A DNA stretch of 64,000 bases. Source: Bacteroidia bacterium (GTDB taxonomy: Bacteria > Bacteroidota > Bacteroidia > Flavobacteriales > Flavobacteriaceae). Of this stretch, positions 1 through 9,274 are shown piece by piece (the stretch's first letter is position 1; each line of letters starts with the position of its first letter). The notes under the pieces were generated by a model that was not told where the DNA came from, did no database searches, and saw only the letters and a list, made by a program, of their open reading frames with translations. The DNA is taken from positions 1 through 64,000 of the forward strand of contig JAUIEK010000001.1 of NCBI GenBank assembly GCA_030428865.1. Reading direction: 5' to 3'. A program made the translations under genes and the position numbers.

Positions 1-577
1 TAGCTGCGCTCCACAGTCCACTGCTGTTGTCTCTAGCTCTTAAGTAATAGGTTGTGCCACTAGTACGAGTAACTGAAGATGCACTATTGCTAGTGCTTGT
101 ACCGGTAGCTGTCTCTTGCCAATACCATGTAACACCACTAGGGGGTATCCCTCTAGTAATTACAGCACTACCACAGTTACTGCTAATAATTGGGATGCTG
201 GGAACAGCAGGAGCTACAGCATTTACTGAAACAAGTCTGGTTTGTGCAACGAGCATACCCGTAGTAGAAGTGGCTGTATAACGCACACTCCCTGGGTTGG
301 AGTTCCAACGAACCGTAACACGATCTACAGCTTGAAAAGTGATCGTTCCACCTGTAACTCTCCAGTTGACACCAGAAACACCAGATCCTGATACCAAGGC
401 ATAGTAGGTGTCAATATCACCTGCATTTACTTGTGTAGAACCTGTGAGAAAAACACTGGTGCTGCCATCACGATCGCCATCATCTTCTCGGTCATCAGGA
501 AACTCAAAGCCTTGCCCTAAAACCGAAGTAACCCCAAAAACACCTACTAAAAACGTAAGAATCAAATACTTTTTCAT
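1..577 (-). CDS. Secreted RHS-type protein, N-terminal part with Ig-like domains (cut by window edge)
   Basis: This frame opens with an ATG at 577 and stays open to the window edge (192 codons seen). Residues 1-22 are a signal peptide ending in VLGQ. An Asp/Arg-rich linker follows, then an Ig/PKD-like beta domain (about 40-115) and a second repeat with Cys, TWYWQ and YYLRARD motifs. I associate such repeats with the N-terminus of flavobacterial RHS repeat-associated core proteins (DUF6443-type). It begins 5 bp after the stop of the YD-repeat gene at 583-4086, so the two are probably co-transcribed. The RHS core and any C-terminal toxin domain would lie outside the window; calling it RHS is inference from context and the Ig-like repeats. 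Confidence 0.72.
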   Translation of the reverse strand, partial: MKKYLILTFLVGVFGVTSVLGQGFEFPDDREDDGDRDGSTSVFLTGSTQVNAGDIDTYYALVSGSGVSGVNWRVTGGTITFQAVDRVTVRWNSNPGSVRYTATSTTGMLVAQTRLVSVNAVAPAVPSIPIISSNCGSAVITRGIPPSGVTWYWQETATGTSTSNSASSVTRTSGTTYYLRARDNSSGLWSAA

Positions 578-582
578 AGCGC

Positions 583-3500
583 TTAGTTGTTGTTTTTGTA
601 GTTATAGGCATGTTCGGTAACTACATTGCCTTCCTGATCTTTTACTCGAACCAACCGATTAAAATCATCATACTCGTAATAAACCGTAGCGCCTCGAGGA
701 TCCGTAATACTCGTAACACCAATTAACGGATCGTGGGTGTAACTCGTGACCATTGCACTAGGTAAGGCATCTCGTAAACTTTGTAAAGCTTCTCTAAGTT
801 CTCCTTCTTTGCCTAAATTACCGATCGTTCGATCATCATCTGCATTGGAGGCAGCAACTACTGCATTGTACAATGCCGTAGGAATCTCATTAAAAGTAAT
901 GCCTTCTAGCTTAGCTACAGGTTGGGTCTGTTCATAACCCCAGATATAAACCACACGAGTGCCATCAGCTTTGCTTAATTCTAGTGGGTTGCCTTTGTTG
1001 TCATAAGAATGGTAAATTAATCGCGGTTCTAAACTCCCTAAACCCTTGCTGGTTTGGATAGTTTCTTTTTGAAAATTACTGTCTGAGTATTCTTTATATG
1101 TACTTTTTGTTTTTTGAATAAGAGCATTGTTCTTTAAAAGTTCTTTATAAACAGGGAACTCTATAATATTTTGATCTACCATTAAATCAAAAATAGTTTT
1201 TTCTTGATTTGTGTATACTTCATCAGGTTTGTTATAAGAATAGAAAAAGTTCTCTATAAAAGAAACTGTATCACCATTCTCGTCAACAACTATTGTTTTT
1301 CTATTAAGTTTATTTTTGTCATCATAACTCATTGTCTCTTTTTGAATAGTAACTTGAGAAAGTTCATTGTTTTTGTAAAAAAACTTTTTTCTAGTAACTT
1401 CTTTAGGTAACCTAATTCCCTTAATATAATTATGTGTTAAATAAGCGACATCAGGGTTGTTCGTCATTCCATTATAGCATGTACCTACACTATTTTCTTG
1501 TGTTGACCCAATACCACACACATTAGATGGAATATCTATAAAATTATTTTTATAATTTTCAAAGGTTGTATAAAATTGATTCCATGGACAGCTAGAAAAT
1601 TGAGTCTCATATATGAAAAAAGATTGTGCAGCTACACTCGATATATCCCAGTAGTCGTAAATATTTTCTTCTAATTTTTTCAATGTATTGTCATAAACTT
1701 CATGTTTTTTTAATTTACCTCTTTTGTAATCCGTGTTTTGTTGCGTCTTGAAAGGATAATTTTTAGATAAATCAGTTTGTATTTGTATTTCTCTAGGAGA
1801 GATATATTCAAAAAATTCACTACCATTACTATATACTTGCACATATTTATATCCTACATAATTTCCTTTTACTAGAGGGGTATAGACATCAGCTATATCT
1901 CTAACAACATCATATTTGACTATTCTAGGAGATCTATTTACGCTTCCCACTCCTGAATAACAAAAAATATTGGATATGAAAGGATGAATTTTTGTCTTAG
2001 TATAGTATCTAGAATTTGAATTCAATTCCATAGAACCACTTGAAGTATGATCTTCAATTCCTACTAAGTCAATGTTTGGATTATCTTTGTATGTGTAAGA
2101 TGTTTTGCTTTTTTCCTGTCCATCGTAATCTCTATAAATAATATCCTTAATGCGGATTCCGCCTCCTTTTTTATTAATTGTATTTAGCTCGAATACAGAG
2201 TGGTTTATTGTTATACTCAAATTTATATTCGTTGGGTTTGGAGTTAGTACTACTGAAGGAGTTATTAATTCGACTATATGCCAACCAGCTGTTATCGTTG
2301 AAGTTGTGTTGTGATTTATTATCGGGAAGTTACGAATACTGCCATTTAATTTATATTGAAAATCATCAACATTATAGTTCGAATAATTAAAAGTCCCTTC
2401 AGGATTTACTATACTAGTTCCTGTTTTTGGTAATGCTTCTCGAATTCTAATAAGATGTTTATTAGGATCTGAAAAACTATTACTAGATAATATAGAGGAA
2501 TTGATTATAATTTCTTGTGAAGTGTCTGCATAAAGAAGAAACTTATTATTAGAAACTTGTGTTTGTAAATCGATATTCAAATTTCCAATACTGTTTTGAC
2601 CAATTCTATTATCTAGAATAGTTTTGGGATCTATTCTTTGACTTCCTTGATAACCATAAGAATTAGCCTCAAAGGCAAACTCTTTTCTACCACCAGTTGG
2701 ATAAGTAATAGAGCTTATAGATCCTACTACTGATTTTTCTGGTTTAAATCTTGATATTATAGAAAGAGTATTGAGTAATTCAGCTCCATTATAATATCCA
2801 AAAGCATCTTTTCTTTCATCTCCAAAACTAGGTAATTCTTCTTTATTAGTATAGCCAACATTATAAGACATAGATTGAGAATTTTCTCCAGAAAACACTT
2901 CTTTGATTCTCGTTAGAAATAGACGGTTATTAGAAGTAGTTTCATAATCGAACTCAATTCGTTTATTTTCATTTCCACTAGGGTTAAAAATCTGAATTGA
3001 ATTTAATTTAGCTCCATTATTTGATTCAAATTCAGGATGATCTTGAGATATATTATATTTTATTTTTGAACCATCTTTAAAGATTACTAGATTTGGATAT
3101 TTTTGGTTACTGGAGATATTTTGATGAGTCGAAATGAGCTTAGGCATTAAAAGTGCATTATTACCATTTTTTAATTCTGTTGTCGCTCCATAATTGTAAT
3201 CACCTTGATTTACAAGGTTATATGCTGTTGATGATTTTGGAGTACTGTACTGTTCTAAGATTGTTTGATATTCAAATTTTAAAAGTTCCTCATTATTAGG
3301 CTGAAGAATTTTTTCTAAATACCAAGCATTTGGAACATTATTTGTCCCTGAGTAGTCATGTTCAACACGAGTTGAATTTCCAGATTGAGAAGTAGATGTT
3401 TTTACAGAAATTATACTATTCTGATTTTTTTCTTTAAAAATATATTTATACCCTTTAGTATCAATAATTTCAAAACTCGTAATATCATAAGTGTCTGAAT

Positions 3501-4086
3501 CGTAATTTAAATTAATTTTTTCTTGTTTTTCCGAGTCAACAATGATAGCTTTTAAAGCCCCCAATTCTTTAACTATTATGAATCTACCTGTATTACCCAT
3601 ATAACTGTATTGGTATAAGTCTTGACTGGTATCCCATTTTTTATCCCTCTTACCATAAGAACTATTCCATAAAAACTCTTGCTTTTGATGTGAATCCATA
3701 GTGTTAAAAGCATAATATGGGTTATGATAAATTCCTTTACCTTTTACAATATCATTGAGCTCATCAGGAAGCCCTATGATAGATCTTGTAATAACGCCCC
3801 CTGATTCCATTGAAAAACCAGTACCTGTCCATCCTGAACGCTCATCAATTCTAATTCCTTGGGTATTATATCTTAGGGCAATTAAATATGGTAGTTTTTT
3901 AGTTATTGGAAGACTCCCTAAAGAAATCGTTATATTGGGCTGCCCTGTATAATTATTCACAGGCATTTCTTCAAAATGCATTAAACCGGCTATACTAGGT
4001 GGAGAAGGAATAATATCAGGCAACTCTTGAGCTTTTAAAACAAGGCAAAACAACACTGCCCAAAGCAGTAACAACGGTCTTTTCAT
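583..4086 (-). CDS. Large secreted YD-repeat/RHS family protein (1167 aa)
   Basis: Residues 1-20 form a signal peptide ending in LKAQ. The motif NYTGQPNI near residue 45 is typical of the N-terminal region of Bacteroidota RHS proteins, which are thought to form a beta-sheet cocoon. The middle is Asn/Ser/Tyr-rich with beta character. The last ~130 residues carry YD-repeat motifs (SYDNKGNPLEL, YIWGYEQTQPVAKLEG, EYDDFNRLVRVKDQEGN). A Cys-containing patch lies around 860-910. No toxin-like domain follows: the protein stops right after the YD repeats, and the partner gene at 577 starts 5 bp later with its own signal peptide. The RHS shell may therefore be split over two exported proteins. The exact role (surface polymer, adhesion or competition) is unknown. 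Confidence 0.8.
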   Translation of the reverse strand: MKRPLLLLWAVLFCLVLKAQELPDIIPSPPSIAGLMHFEEMPVNNYTGQPNITISLGSLPITKKLPYLIALRYNTQGIRIDERSGWTGTGFSMESGGVITRSIIGLPDELNDIVKGKGIYHNPYYAFNTMDSHQKQEFLWNSSYGKRDKKWDTSQDLYQYSYMGNTGRFIIVKELGALKAIIVDSEKQEKINLNYDSDTYDITSFEIIDTKGYKYIFKEKNQNSIISVKTSTSQSGNSTRVEHDYSGTNNVPNAWYLEKILQPNNEELLKFEYQTILEQYSTPKSSTAYNLVNQGDYNYGATTELKNGNNALLMPKLISTHQNISSNQKYPNLVIFKDGSKIKYNISQDHPEFESNNGAKLNSIQIFNPSGNENKRIEFDYETTSNNRLFLTRIKEVFSGENSQSMSYNVGYTNKEELPSFGDERKDAFGYYNGAELLNTLSIISRFKPEKSVVGSISSITYPTGGRKEFAFEANSYGYQGSQRIDPKTILDNRIGQNSIGNLNIDLQTQVSNNKFLLYADTSQEIIINSSILSSNSFSDPNKHLIRIREALPKTGTSIVNPEGTFNYSNYNVDDFQYKLNGSIRNFPIINHNTTSTITAGWHIVELITPSVVLTPNPTNINLSITINHSVFELNTINKKGGGIRIKDIIYRDYDGQEKSKTSYTYKDNPNIDLVGIEDHTSSGSMELNSNSRYYTKTKIHPFISNIFCYSGVGSVNRSPRIVKYDVVRDIADVYTPLVKGNYVGYKYVQVYSNGSEFFEYISPREIQIQTDLSKNYPFKTQQNTDYKRGKLKKHEVYDNTLKKLEENIYDYWDISSVAAQSFFIYETQFSSCPWNQFYTTFENYKNNFIDIPSNVCGIGSTQENSVGTCYNGMTNNPDVAYLTHNYIKGIRLPKEVTRKKFFYKNNELSQVTIQKETMSYDDKNKLNRKTIVVDENGDTVSFIENFFYSYNKPDEVYTNQEKTIFDLMVDQNIIEFPVYKELLKNNALIQKTKSTYKEYSDSNFQKETIQTSKGLGSLEPRLIYHSYDNKGNPLELSKADGTRVVYIWGYEQTQPVAKLEGITFNEIPTALYNAVVAASNADDDRTIGNLGKEGELREALQSLRDALPSAMVTSYTHDPLIGVTSITDPRGATVYYEYDDFNRLVRVKDQEGNVVTEHAYNYKNNN

Positions 4087-4150
4087 AGAGATGTAAAATT
4101 TAAGATTGGGGGATTACTAGCAATTTTTTATCAAATGATTTTAAAGTAGG

Positions 4151-4158
4151 CAAATTTA
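4151..4158 (-). promoter_or_regulatory. Candidate -7 box (TAAATTTG) for the RHS gene pair
   Basis: Read on the minus strand this matches the Bacteroidota -7 consensus TAnnTTTG, about 65 bp before the ATG at 4086. No clear -33 TTTG is visible, so the call is tentative. Confidence 0.35.
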
Positions 4159-4271
4159 AAAGTTCTTATAAAACAGGGAAATAAAAATGATGGTTTTTTG
4201 TCGTTAAAAAATTCACCCTCTATATTTAAGTTTATTTATCCTACCTATTAAAGAGACGGGACAATCTGATA

Positions 4272-4308
4272 GAAAACAAAACCCCTAACAATTTAATTGT
4301 CAGGGGTT
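4272..4308 (-). terminator. Intrinsic terminator behind tRNA-Cys
   Basis: An inverted repeat with 13-bp arms (AACCCCTAACAAT / ATTGTCAGGGGTT, one mismatch) lies at 4280-4308. On the minus strand it is followed by a T-rich tail (4272-4279). It begins 14 bp after the 3' end of tRNA-Cys and separates the tRNA from the RHS genes. Confidence 0.85.
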
Positions 4309-4322
4309 AAAGTGCTTTTTTG

Positions 4323-4393
4323 AGGTGTCGAGCGGATTCGAACCGCTGTAGATGGTGTTGCAGACCACTGCCTAGCCACTCGGCCACGACACC
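4323..4393 (-). tRNA. tRNA-Cys (GCA)
   Basis: The minus strand folds as a cloverleaf: acceptor GGTGTCG/CGACACC, D-arm GGCCGAGTGGC, anticodon loop CTGCAAC (anticodon GCA) and T-loop GGTTCGAATCC, with U as discriminator as expected for tRNA-Cys. CCA is not fully encoded. Confidence 0.95.
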
Positions 4394-4440
4394 TTATGGG
4401 AGTGCAAATTTACATTTTTTTTATTTCTTGCAATACTTTT

Positions 4441-4800
4441 TCAAGTTCTGTTTTTGTTTAGTACAACTGTAACTTCTTGAACATCTCCTCCTATTGGCGG
4501 ATTTATTTTAGTTACCTTGACCTTAGCTTGCGTAACTAATTGAAGCTCTAGAAAAATACGATCTAAGATTCGTTGAGCAACATGTTCTAACAATTTAGAA
4601 CGTACTTTCATTTCTTCTTTAACAATATGATTAAGATGCACATAATCAACTGTATCTTCTAGGTTATCTGATTTTGCTGAAGCTGACAAATCTGCTGAAA
4701 TTTCTAGATCGACTCGATAGTCAGAGCCAATCATGGCTTCTTCTTCTAAACAACCATGATAAGCGTAAACCCTAATGTTTGTAACGTGTATTTTTCCCAT
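4441..4800 (-). CDS. folB: Dihydroneopterin aldolase
   Basis: FolB converts dihydroneopterin to 6-hydroxymethyl-dihydropterin and glycolaldehyde in folate synthesis, in the cytosol. The 119-aa length fits the family. Visible motifs are YAYHGCLEEE (residues 12-21, HG plus the catalytic Glu region), DTVDYVHL in the middle and the C-terminal K-x-NPP element. An upstream in-frame ATG at 4857 would add 19 residues that look like translated leader. The ATG at 4800 gives the usual MGKI-x-V-x-N start and was chosen. The gene is divergent from glnS. Confidence 0.9.
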   Translation of the reverse strand: MGKIHVTNIRVYAYHGCLEEEAMIGSDYRVDLEISADLSASAKSDNLEDTVDYVHLNHIVKEEMKVRSKLLEHVAQRILDRIFLELQLVTQAKVKVTKINPPIGGDVQEVTVVLNKNRT

Positions 4801-4857
4801 AAAATTGCACGGCAAAAATACGATAAAAAGAAAAAAGCGTTTCATCTGTAATTTCAC

Positions 4858-4865
4858 TAATTTTG
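4858..4865 (+). promoter_or_regulatory. Candidate -7 box (TAATTTTG) for glnS
   Basis: Matches TAnnTTTG and ends 27 bp before the glnS ATG at 4893. Confidence 0.45.
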
Positions 4866-4892
4866 TGGCTTGTAATTCAACAAGAAAATCGA

Positions 4893-6581
4893 ATGTCTGA
4901 AGAAAAGAAATCGCTCAACTTTCTCGAGCAAATCATTGAAGAAGATCTTGCCAACGGAATGTCAAAAAAGGCTTTACGCTTTCGCTTTCCTCCAGAACCG
5001 AATGGTTATTTGCATATTGGACATACCAAAGCAATTGGTATTAGCTTTGGATTAGGAGAAAGATACAATGCTCCTGTAAATCTTCGATTTGATGATACAA
5101 ACCCAGTTAAAGAAGAGCAGGAATATGTAGATGCGATAAAAGAAGACATCTCTTGGTTGGGTTACAAATGGGCTAATGAATGTTATTCTTCAGACTACTT
5201 TAAACAACTATATGATTGGGCTGTTATGCTTATAAAGAACGGAATGGCTTATGTAGATAGTCAAACTTCTGAAGAAATTGCTACCCAAAAAGGAACGCCA
5301 ACGCAAGCGGGAGTTAATAGTCCGTTTAGAGATAGAACTGTTGAAGAAAATTTAGACTTGTTCAAAAAAATGAAAGATGGTCTATTTAAAGAAGGAGAGC
5401 ATGTTTTGCGTGCAAAAATCGATATGAGTAGTCCTAACATGTTAATGCGTGATCCTATTATGTATCGTATCCTTTTTAAAGAGCATCATAGAACAGGTAA
5501 TGATTGGAATATTTATCCAATGTATGATTGGACGCATGGCGAGAGTGATTATATTGAGCAAATATCACATTCTTTATGCTCTTTAGAGTTTAAGCCTCAT
5601 CGAGAGTTGTATAATTGGTTTCGAGATGCGGTCTACGAAATCAGCAAAGCTGATTTACCTCTAGCGCCGAAACAACGTGAGTTTTCTCGCTTAAACTTAA
5701 GTTATACAATAATGAGCAAGCGTAAACTAATGCGTTTGGTAGATGAAGGAATTGTCTCTGGTTGGGACGACCCTAGAATGCCAACTATTTCTGGACTTAG
5801 AAGGAGAGGTTACACTCCTGCCTCTATAAGAAGTTTTGTAAAAACAGTTGGTGTTTCTAAACGAGAAAATGTAATTGATGTAGCATTACTTGAATTTAAA
5901 ATTCGTGAAGATTTAAACAAAACAGCTAATCGAGCAATGGCGGTTTTAAATCCCGTAAAATTAGTTATCACAAACTATCCAGAAGATCAAGAGGAAATTT
6001 TACTTGCAGAAAACAATCCTGAAGATGAAAGTGCAAGCTCAAGAAATGTTCCCTTTTCGAGAGAATTATACATAGAGCGTGAAGATTTTAAAGAAGAAGC
6101 AAATAGAAAATTCTTTAGACTTTCTTTAGGGAAAGAAGTGCGTTTAAAAAATGCTTATATTATAAAAGGAGAAAGTGTTGTAAAAGATAATGAAGGAAGT
6201 ATCACTGAGATTCATTGTACGTATGATCCTTTAAGTAAATCTGGTAGTGGAACTGAAGAAAGCAAACGAAAAGTAAAAGGAACACTACATTGGGTTTCTA
6301 TCAAACATGCTAAAAAAGCAGAAGTAAGAGCATACGATCGACTGTTTTCTGATGAAGCTCCTGACAGTCATAAAGACAAAGATTTTATGGAGTTTCTTAA
6401 TCCTAATTCGTTAGAAATTATTGAAGCTTACGTAGAACCTAGCTTACAAAATGCTAAAGTAGGAGATCGTTTTCAATTTCAACGACTAGGATATTTTGCA
6501 GTTGATAATGATTCTACCGCAGAAAAACTGGTGTTTAACAAAACAGTAGGATTACGAGATATTTGGGCTAAAAAACAGTAA
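4893..6581 (+). CDS. glnS: Glutaminyl-tRNA synthetase
   Basis: GlnS charges tRNA-Gln with glutamine using ATP. It is a class I synthetase of 562 aa, the expected length. PPEPNGYLHIGHTKA (33-47) contains the HIGH motif at 41-44. IMSKRKL near 270 is the KMSKR-type loop. The C-terminal half has the two beta-barrel anticodon-binding modules of GlnRS. The start at 4893 (MSEEKKS) was preferred over an upstream in-frame ATG at 4863 because that one overlaps the TAnnTTTG promoter box. The small lipoprotein gene at 6594 follows after 12 bp and may be co-transcribed. Confidence 0.96.
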   Translation: MSEEKKSLNFLEQIIEEDLANGMSKKALRFRFPPEPNGYLHIGHTKAIGISFGLGERYNAPVNLRFDDTNPVKEEQEYVDAIKEDISWLGYKWANECYSSDYFKQLYDWAVMLIKNGMAYVDSQTSEEIATQKGTPTQAGVNSPFRDRTVEENLDLFKKMKDGLFKEGEHVLRAKIDMSSPNMLMRDPIMYRILFKEHHRTGNDWNIYPMYDWTHGESDYIEQISHSLCSLEFKPHRELYNWFRDAVYEISKADLPLAPKQREFSRLNLSYTIMSKRKLMRLVDEGIVSGWDDPRMPTISGLRRRGYTPASIRSFVKTVGVSKRENVIDVALLEFKIREDLNKTANRAMAVLNPVKLVITNYPEDQEEILLAENNPEDESASSRNVPFSRELYIEREDFKEEANRKFFRLSLGKEVRLKNAYIIKGESVVKDNEGSITEIHCTYDPLSKSGSGTEESKRKVKGTLHWVSIKHAKKAEVRAYDRLFSDEAPDSHKDKDFMEFLNPNSLEIIEAYVEPSLQNAKVGDRFQFQRLGYFAVDNDSTAEKLVFNKTVGLRDIWAKKQ

Positions 6582-6593
6582 TACTAAACAAGC

Positions 6594-6905
6594 ATGAAAA
6601 ATGTACTAATTATAGCGGGGATATTACTTTTTATTAGTTGCTCTAATGAGAAAAAAGAAGTCTTAATTGCTGATATATCTTGCGGGCAATGCCAGTTTGG
6701 TTTAACAAGCCAAGATGGTTGTGATCTGGCTGTTAAAATGAATAACACTGCTTATTTTGTAGATGGTTTTCATATAGACGATTTTGGCGATGCTCACGAT
6801 AAAGAAACTGGGTTTTGTGAAGTTATCAGAAAAGCAGAAATCACTGGTAAAATTGAAGATGATCGTTTTAAAGCAACTTCAATTAAACTAATTGATAAAA
6901 AGTAA
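6594..6905 (+). CDS. Small four-cysteine lipoprotein (DUF6370-like)
   Basis: A 103-aa protein with a lipoprotein signal (LLFISC, lipidated Cys16). The mature part has C30-G-Q-C33, C43 (GCDLAV) and C75 (GFCEVIRKAE), plus H60 and H68 in FHIDDFGDAH. The pattern reminds me of the DUF6370 family of small Bacteroidota periplasmic proteins; the function is not known. The four Cys and two His suggest a metal site or disulfides, which is inference. It lies 12 bp downstream of glnS and converges on the aldo/keto reductase gene, with 7 bp between stops. Confidence 0.7.
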   Translation: MKNVLIIAGILLFISCSNEKKEVLIADISCGQCQFGLTSQDGCDLAVKMNNTAYFVDGFHIDDFGDAHDKETGFCEVIRKAEITGKIEDDRFKATSIKLIDKK

Positions 6906-6912
6906 ATGCAAC

Positions 6913-7953
6913 TTACGGCGCAGGATTTGGAATAGCTGAATGAATTGCTTCTATTTCTTGCAATATTTCTTCTGATAAGTCAATACGGATACTTCCAATA
7001 TTTTCTTTTAACTGATCCATTTTTGTGGCACCTATAATATTACTAGTTACAAACGGTAGCTGATTGATAAATGCCAGTGATAATTCAGTCAATGTAATTC
7101 TGTATTTAGCAGCAAGTTTTTGATATGCTTCTACCGCTGTTGTTGCTCCCTGACCTTTATATCTGGCTATAAATTGCGGAAATAATGTTCCTCTGGCTCC
7201 TTTTGGCTGGTTTCCATTCAAATATTTTCCAGACAAAACACCTTGAGCCAATGGTGAGTATGCCAACAACCCAATATTTTCTCTTAAAGAAACTTCAGAC
7301 ATTCCATACTCGTAAGCTCTGTGAATTAAAGAATATGAATTCTGAATAGTAATCATTCTAGGTAAATTGTATTTCTCGGCAGTTTCCAAATACTTCATAG
7401 TTCCCCAAGGAGTTTCGTTAGATAAACCAACATATTTAATTTTTCCTTGCTTCACTAATCCATTTAACGTTTCAAGAATTTCTAGATGATTTTCTGCTTC
7501 TTTTCTAGATGTTGCAAAAGGATAATCACGAACCCCAAAACAATTCACACCTCTTTCTGACCAGTGCAATTGATACAAATCAATGTAGTCTGTTTGTAAT
7601 CTTTTTAAACTTCCTTCTACTGCTTCAATAATAGCTTCTTTAGCAAAACCATTACTTCTTATATGAGCTGTATAAGGACCCGCTCCAGCAATTTTACTTG
7701 CTAAAACTACCTTATCTCTATTTCTTGTTTTTTTGAACCAAGTTCCAATAATCTCCTCTGTTTTTCCGTAAGTTTCTGCAGAAGCAGGAACTGCATATAG
7801 CTCGGCTGTGTCAAAAAAATTAACTCCTTGTTCTAAAGCATAATCCATTTGCTTATGACCATCAGCTTCGGTATTTTGTTTTCCCCAAGTCATGGTTCCT
7901 AGGCAAATTTTACTAACTTTTATATCGGTATTGGGGAGCGTTGTGTATTTCAT
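6913..7953 (-). CDS. NADP(H)-dependent aldo/keto reductase (Tas-like)
   Basis: A 346-aa TIM-barrel oxidoreductase. The catalytic tetrad is visible: D48 and Y53 (FFDTAELY), K87 (LASK) and H130 (YQLHW). The length and the extra segment after the Asp motif resemble the Tas branch of the aldo/keto reductases. NADPH-binding elements lie near the C-terminus (NIIGATKMDQLKENI). The substrate is unknown. The gene starts 27 bp after the pgk stop on the same strand and probably shares its transcript. Confidence 0.88.
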   Translation of the reverse strand: MKYTTLPNTDIKVSKICLGTMTWGKQNTEADGHKQMDYALEQGVNFFDTAELYAVPASAETYGKTEEIIGTWFKKTRNRDKVVLASKIAGAGPYTAHIRSNGFAKEAIIEAVEGSLKRLQTDYIDLYQLHWSERGVNCFGVRDYPFATSRKEAENHLEILETLNGLVKQGKIKYVGLSNETPWGTMKYLETAEKYNLPRMITIQNSYSLIHRAYEYGMSEVSLRENIGLLAYSPLAQGVLSGKYLNGNQPKGARGTLFPQFIARYKGQGATTAVEAYQKLAAKYRITLTELSLAFINQLPFVTSNIIGATKMDQLKENIGSIRIDLSEEILQEIEAIHSAIPNPAP

Positions 7954-7980
7954 CTGACTAATTTAAAAACAAAAAATAAA

Positions 7981-9168
7981 TTACTTAAGAATTGCTTCAA
8001 TTCCTGGCAATGTCTTTCCTTCAAGAGTTTCTAGCATTGCACCTCCTCCTGTAGAAACATAGCTTACTTTATCTGCAAAGCCAAACTGCTTTACCGCTGC
8101 TACAGAATCACCACCGCCTACTAAAGAAAATGCTCCATTTTTAGTTGCTTTATCAATAGATTCTCCAAGAGCGATTGTTCCTTTTGAAAACGTTTCTAGT
8201 TCGAAAACTCCTAAAGGTCCGTTCCATAAAATAGTTTTAGACTGATTTACAATTTCATCAAAAATTTCTGATGATTTAGGTCCTACATCTAACCCTTGCC
8301 ATCCTTCTGGAATTTGATCAACATTAACTAATTGCGTGTTTGCATTGTTATCAAAAGCATCGGCAATAATAGCATCTACTGGTAAATGAACTTGAACGCC
8401 CTTTTCTTTAGCCTTCGATAATATTTCTAGAGCAAGATCTAATTTATCATCTTCGCAAATAGAGTTTCCAATAGTTCCTCCTTGAGCCTTTATAAAAGTA
8501 AAAGTCATTCCTCCACCAATAAGTAAGTGATCTATTTTATCTAAAATATTTTCTATAACCGTAATTTTAGATGATACTTTAGCACCGCCTAAAATTGCCA
8601 ACACAGGTTTTTGACTATTATTAAGCACTTTGTCTATACTCTCAATTTCTTTAGCTAGTAAGTCGCCAAAACATTTTTTATCTGAAAAATATCGAGCTAC
8701 AATTGTTGTTGAGGCGTGTGCTCTATGAGCCGTTCCAAAGGCATCATTTACGTAAATATCTCCCCATTGCGAAAGGTCTTCTGCAAAAGCCAAATCTCCG
8801 TTTTTTTCTTCTGAATAAAACCGTAAGTTTTCCAACAGCAATACTTCTCCATTTTCTAAAGTTTCAATAGCATCCGAAACTTTTTCTCCAATACAATCAT
8901 CAACAAATTTTACCTGAACACCAATAACTTCAGAAACCTTCTCTACAATGTGTTTTAATGAATATTGATCTTCAAAACCCTGAGGTCTTCCTAAATGAGA
9001 CATTAAAACAGCCGCACCGCCATCTTCTAAAACCTTAATAATTGTTGGTTTTGCAGCTTCTATTCTTGTAGCATCCGTTACTTCAAAATGATCATTTAAT
9101 GGCACATTAAAATCTACGCGAATTAACGCTTTCTTGTTTTGAAAGTTAAAGTCGTGAATGGTCTTCAT
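7981..9168 (-). CDS. pgk: Phosphoglycerate kinase
   Basis: Pgk transfers phosphate between 1,3-bisphosphoglycerate and ADP in glycolysis and gluconeogenesis. It has 395 aa, standard for bacteria. Motifs: RVDFNVP (17-23), [31 protein letters not shown] and the C-terminal GGGDSVAA. The ATG at 9168 gives the canonical MKTIHDF start; an in-frame ATG at 9186 would add 6 residues and overlap the -7 box. It appears to lead a two-gene unit with the aldo/keto reductase. Confidence 0.96.
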   Translation of the reverse strand: MKTIHDFNFQNKKALIRVDFNVPLNDHFEVTDATRIEAAKPTIIKVLEDGGAAVLMSHLGRPQGFEDQYSLKHIVEKVSEVIGVQVKFVDDCIGEKVSDAIETLENGEVLLLENLRFYSEEKNGDLAFAEDLSQWGDIYVNDAFGTAHRAHASTTIVARYFSDKKCFGDLLAKEIESIDKVLNNSQKPVLAILGGAKVSSKITVIENILDKIDHLLIGGGMTFTFIKAQGGTIGNSICEDDKLDLALEILSKAKEKGVQVHLPVDAIIADAFDNNANTQLVNVDQIPEGWQGLDVGPKSSEIFDEIVNQSKTILWNGPLGVFELETFSKGTIALGESIDKATKNGAFSLVGGGDSVAAVKQFGFADKVSYVSTGGGAMLETLEGKTLPGIEAILK

Positions 9169-9183
9169 GTATAAAAATTTTAG

Positions 9184-9191
9184 CAAACATA
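9184..9191 (-). promoter_or_regulatory. Candidate -7 box (TATGTTTG) for pgk
   Basis: Minus-strand match to TAnnTTTG, 16 bp before the pgk ATG at 9168. Confidence 0.45.
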
Positions 9192-9261
9192 ATTATTTCT
9201 AGACGCTTGTTAAAATTGAGAATCTTAATTTAACCATAGATTAAAATTCTGTTGAATAAGC

Positions 9262-9269
9262 TATCTTTG
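9262..9269 (+). promoter_or_regulatory. Candidate -7 box (TATCTTTG) for holB
   Basis: Matches TAnnTTTG and ends 5 bp before the holB ATG. If used, the transcript would be nearly leaderless. Confidence 0.4.
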
Positions 9270-9274
9270 TTTTT

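Noticed and set aside
408-620. Short plus-strand frames in the first kb (54-281, 408-620, 746-937)
   Set aside because: All are opposite the RHS-type genes, which have signal peptides and family motifs on the minus strand.
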